Source of the DNA: Sclerotiophoma versabilis
Lineage: Eukaryota; Ascomycota; Dothideomycetes; Pleosporales; Didymellaceae
NCBI GenBank assembly: GCA_012274445.1
Contig: JAAROD010000076.1
Coordinates: 868,001-932,000, forward strand
DNA: 64,000 nt
Reading direction: 5' to 3'
Made by a program: the position numbers and the translations under genes. Below the pieces are notes generated by a model, which was given only the letters and a program-made list of their open reading frames with translations, searched no databases and was not told the DNA's origin. The first letter of the stretch is position 1. Each line of letters starts with the position of its first letter. This document shows, one piece after another, positions 63,081 to 64,000 of this stretch.

Positions 63081-64000
63081 ATGAAATCTTCCATTCTCAT
63101 CACTTCCACTCTGGCAATGGGCGTGTTTGCATTGCCTAACCCCCAGCTTCTGAATCTCGATCTGAATGCTAGGGTCACGCTGTTCGTTACAGTTACCGTC
63201 ACCAAGCCGGCTTCCACATGCCTTCCTGCGTCCGCAACTGGAGGAGTTGTTGGCCAGCCTACTCTCAAACTTCCTTCTACTCCTGGTGTACCTCCTGCTG
63301 CAACTGCATTGCCTGGACACCAATCAACATCCAAGACGGTACCTCCAGCTCAGACAACGTCATGGCCTGTACCTGTTGTTCATACATCAACGAAACAGCC
63401 CACGCCTAACACGACTCCAGTCCCTACGCCTCAAGTACCATCCAATGGCGGCCGACTTACTGGAACAGCTCAGGCCTACCTTTCTGTTGGAGTCTCCTAC
63501 CAGGCTGCCGTGCTTTTCCATCACAACGCTGCACGTGCAAACCACGGTGCTCCACCACTCACTTGGGACGCCTCCTGCGAAGCCAACGCTCGCATCGCTG
63601 CCAACACGTGTAATTATGCGCATTACATTCCTGCCGGAGTTAGTCAGGGCCAGAACCTCTACCTTACTGCTGGCGATGCTTTCAACGTGACTGCAGCCAT
63701 CACGGAGGTTTGGTACAAGAGGGAGCTTTTGCCAATGGTGCCGTACTTTGGAATTGCAAGCATTCCTAACACGGTGTTTCCCAGTATTGGCCACCTCACC
63801 CAGGTGGTATGGAAAGGCACTACTCGAGTTGGCTGCGCGTCGGTTGACTGCGGTGCAAATATGAAAGTTAATGGCGCATCATCAAACTTAAACAAGTACA
63901 CGGTTTGTAACTACGCTTCTGCGGGTAACGTGGGCGGCCAGTTCGCTATCAATGTTGGCCGCCCCAGTTCTACCACCAATTTGGGCAAATGGACGGACTA
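63081..64000 (+). CDS. Secreted CAP/PR-1-like protein (Pry type), 3' partial
   Basis: Open from the ATG at 63081 to the window end, 306 codons without a stop. A signal peptide (MKSSILITSTLAMGVFALP) leads a Pro/Thr/Ser-rich spacer (about 50-130), which is likely O-glycosylated. The CAP domain follows (about 140-295): LFHHNAARANHGAPPLTWD, CNYAHY, QNLYLTAG, then the signature GHLTQVVWKGTTRVGCASVDC and KYTVCNYASAGN. The family His and Glu pattern is only partly kept: GHLTQ is clear, while EVWYKREL stands where E-x-WY-x-E is expected. Yeast Pry proteins bind and export sterols, and some fungal homologues affect virulence. The gene is cut at the end of the window, shortly after the domain; a short tail is probably missing. 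Confidence 0.9.
   Translation, partial: MKSSILITSTLAMGVFALPNPQLLNLDLNARVTLFVTVTVTKPASTCLPASATGGVVGQPTLKLPSTPGVPPAATALPGHQSTSKTVPPAQTTSWPVPVVHTSTKQPTPNTTPVPTPQVPSNGGRLTGTAQAYLSVGVSYQAAVLFHHNAARANHGAPPLTWDASCEANARIAANTCNYAHYIPAGVSQGQNLYLTAGDAFNVTAAITEVWYKRELLPMVPYFGIASIPNTVFPSIGHLTQVVWKGTTRVGCASVDCGANMKVNGASSNLNKYTVCNYASAGNVGGQFAINVGRPSSTTNLGKWTD

Noticed and set aside
1..64000. CRISPR arrays, bacterial operons, ribosome-binding sites
   Set aside because: The window is fungal; no regularly spaced direct repeats of CRISPR type were seen.

Overview
The window is nuclear DNA of a filamentous ascomycete (Pezizomycotina). Dothideomycetes is my best guess, but that is inference, not proof. The evidence is: dense genes on both strands; introns of about 46-70 nt with GT..AG ends and CTAAC/CTGAC-like branch sites; fungal-only families (HET, NIS1, fungal-specific transcription factor domain, GH76, CorA-like, DUF7708); a pogo-type transposon; and AT-rich, stop-ridden relics that look like repeat-induced point mutation (RIP).

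Layout. 1-20.2 kb is mostly conserved core genes: a GH76 mannanase (5' truncated), a SAM methyltransferase, RNA polymerase III subunit RPC34, a vacuolar alkaline phosphatase, a divergent pair of a DUF7708 protein and a large AAA ATPase, a 6-phosphogluconate dehydrogenase, the exon-junction RNA-binding protein Y14 and an S28 serine peptidase. 20.2-41.4 kb is accessory: a HET-domain gene, a CorA-like transporter gene, a broken and an intact gene that share a putative PD-(D/E)XK nuclease core, a 125-bp MITE, a RIP-like relic of a secreted DUF7029/DUF7223-type gene, a decayed 5S rRNA copy with two fragments of others, and a small secreted NIS1-like effector gene. 41.4-49.8 kb is core again: ubiquitin C-terminal hydrolase, a BuGZ-like zinc-finger protein, peroxin-2 and the importin KAP120. 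49.8-64 kb is mixed: a second HET gene, a C2H2/fungal-specific transcription factor, an NTF2-fold protein, a complete pogo-type transposon lying in the promoter region of a Gal80-like oxidoreductase gene, a gene-poor 3-kb stretch, and a secreted CAP/PR-1-like protein cut by the window end.

There are no operons. Shared promoters are likely at DUF7708/AAA, 6PGDH/Y14 and PEX2/KAP120. The core genes serve unrelated housekeeping roles. The accessory part carries what fungal compartments of this kind often hold: self/non-self recognition (HET), secreted effector-type proteins (NIS1, CAP) and nuclease-like proteins next to decayed repeats. I joined exons by hand from splice signals and frame; every joined model stated below closes in frame.
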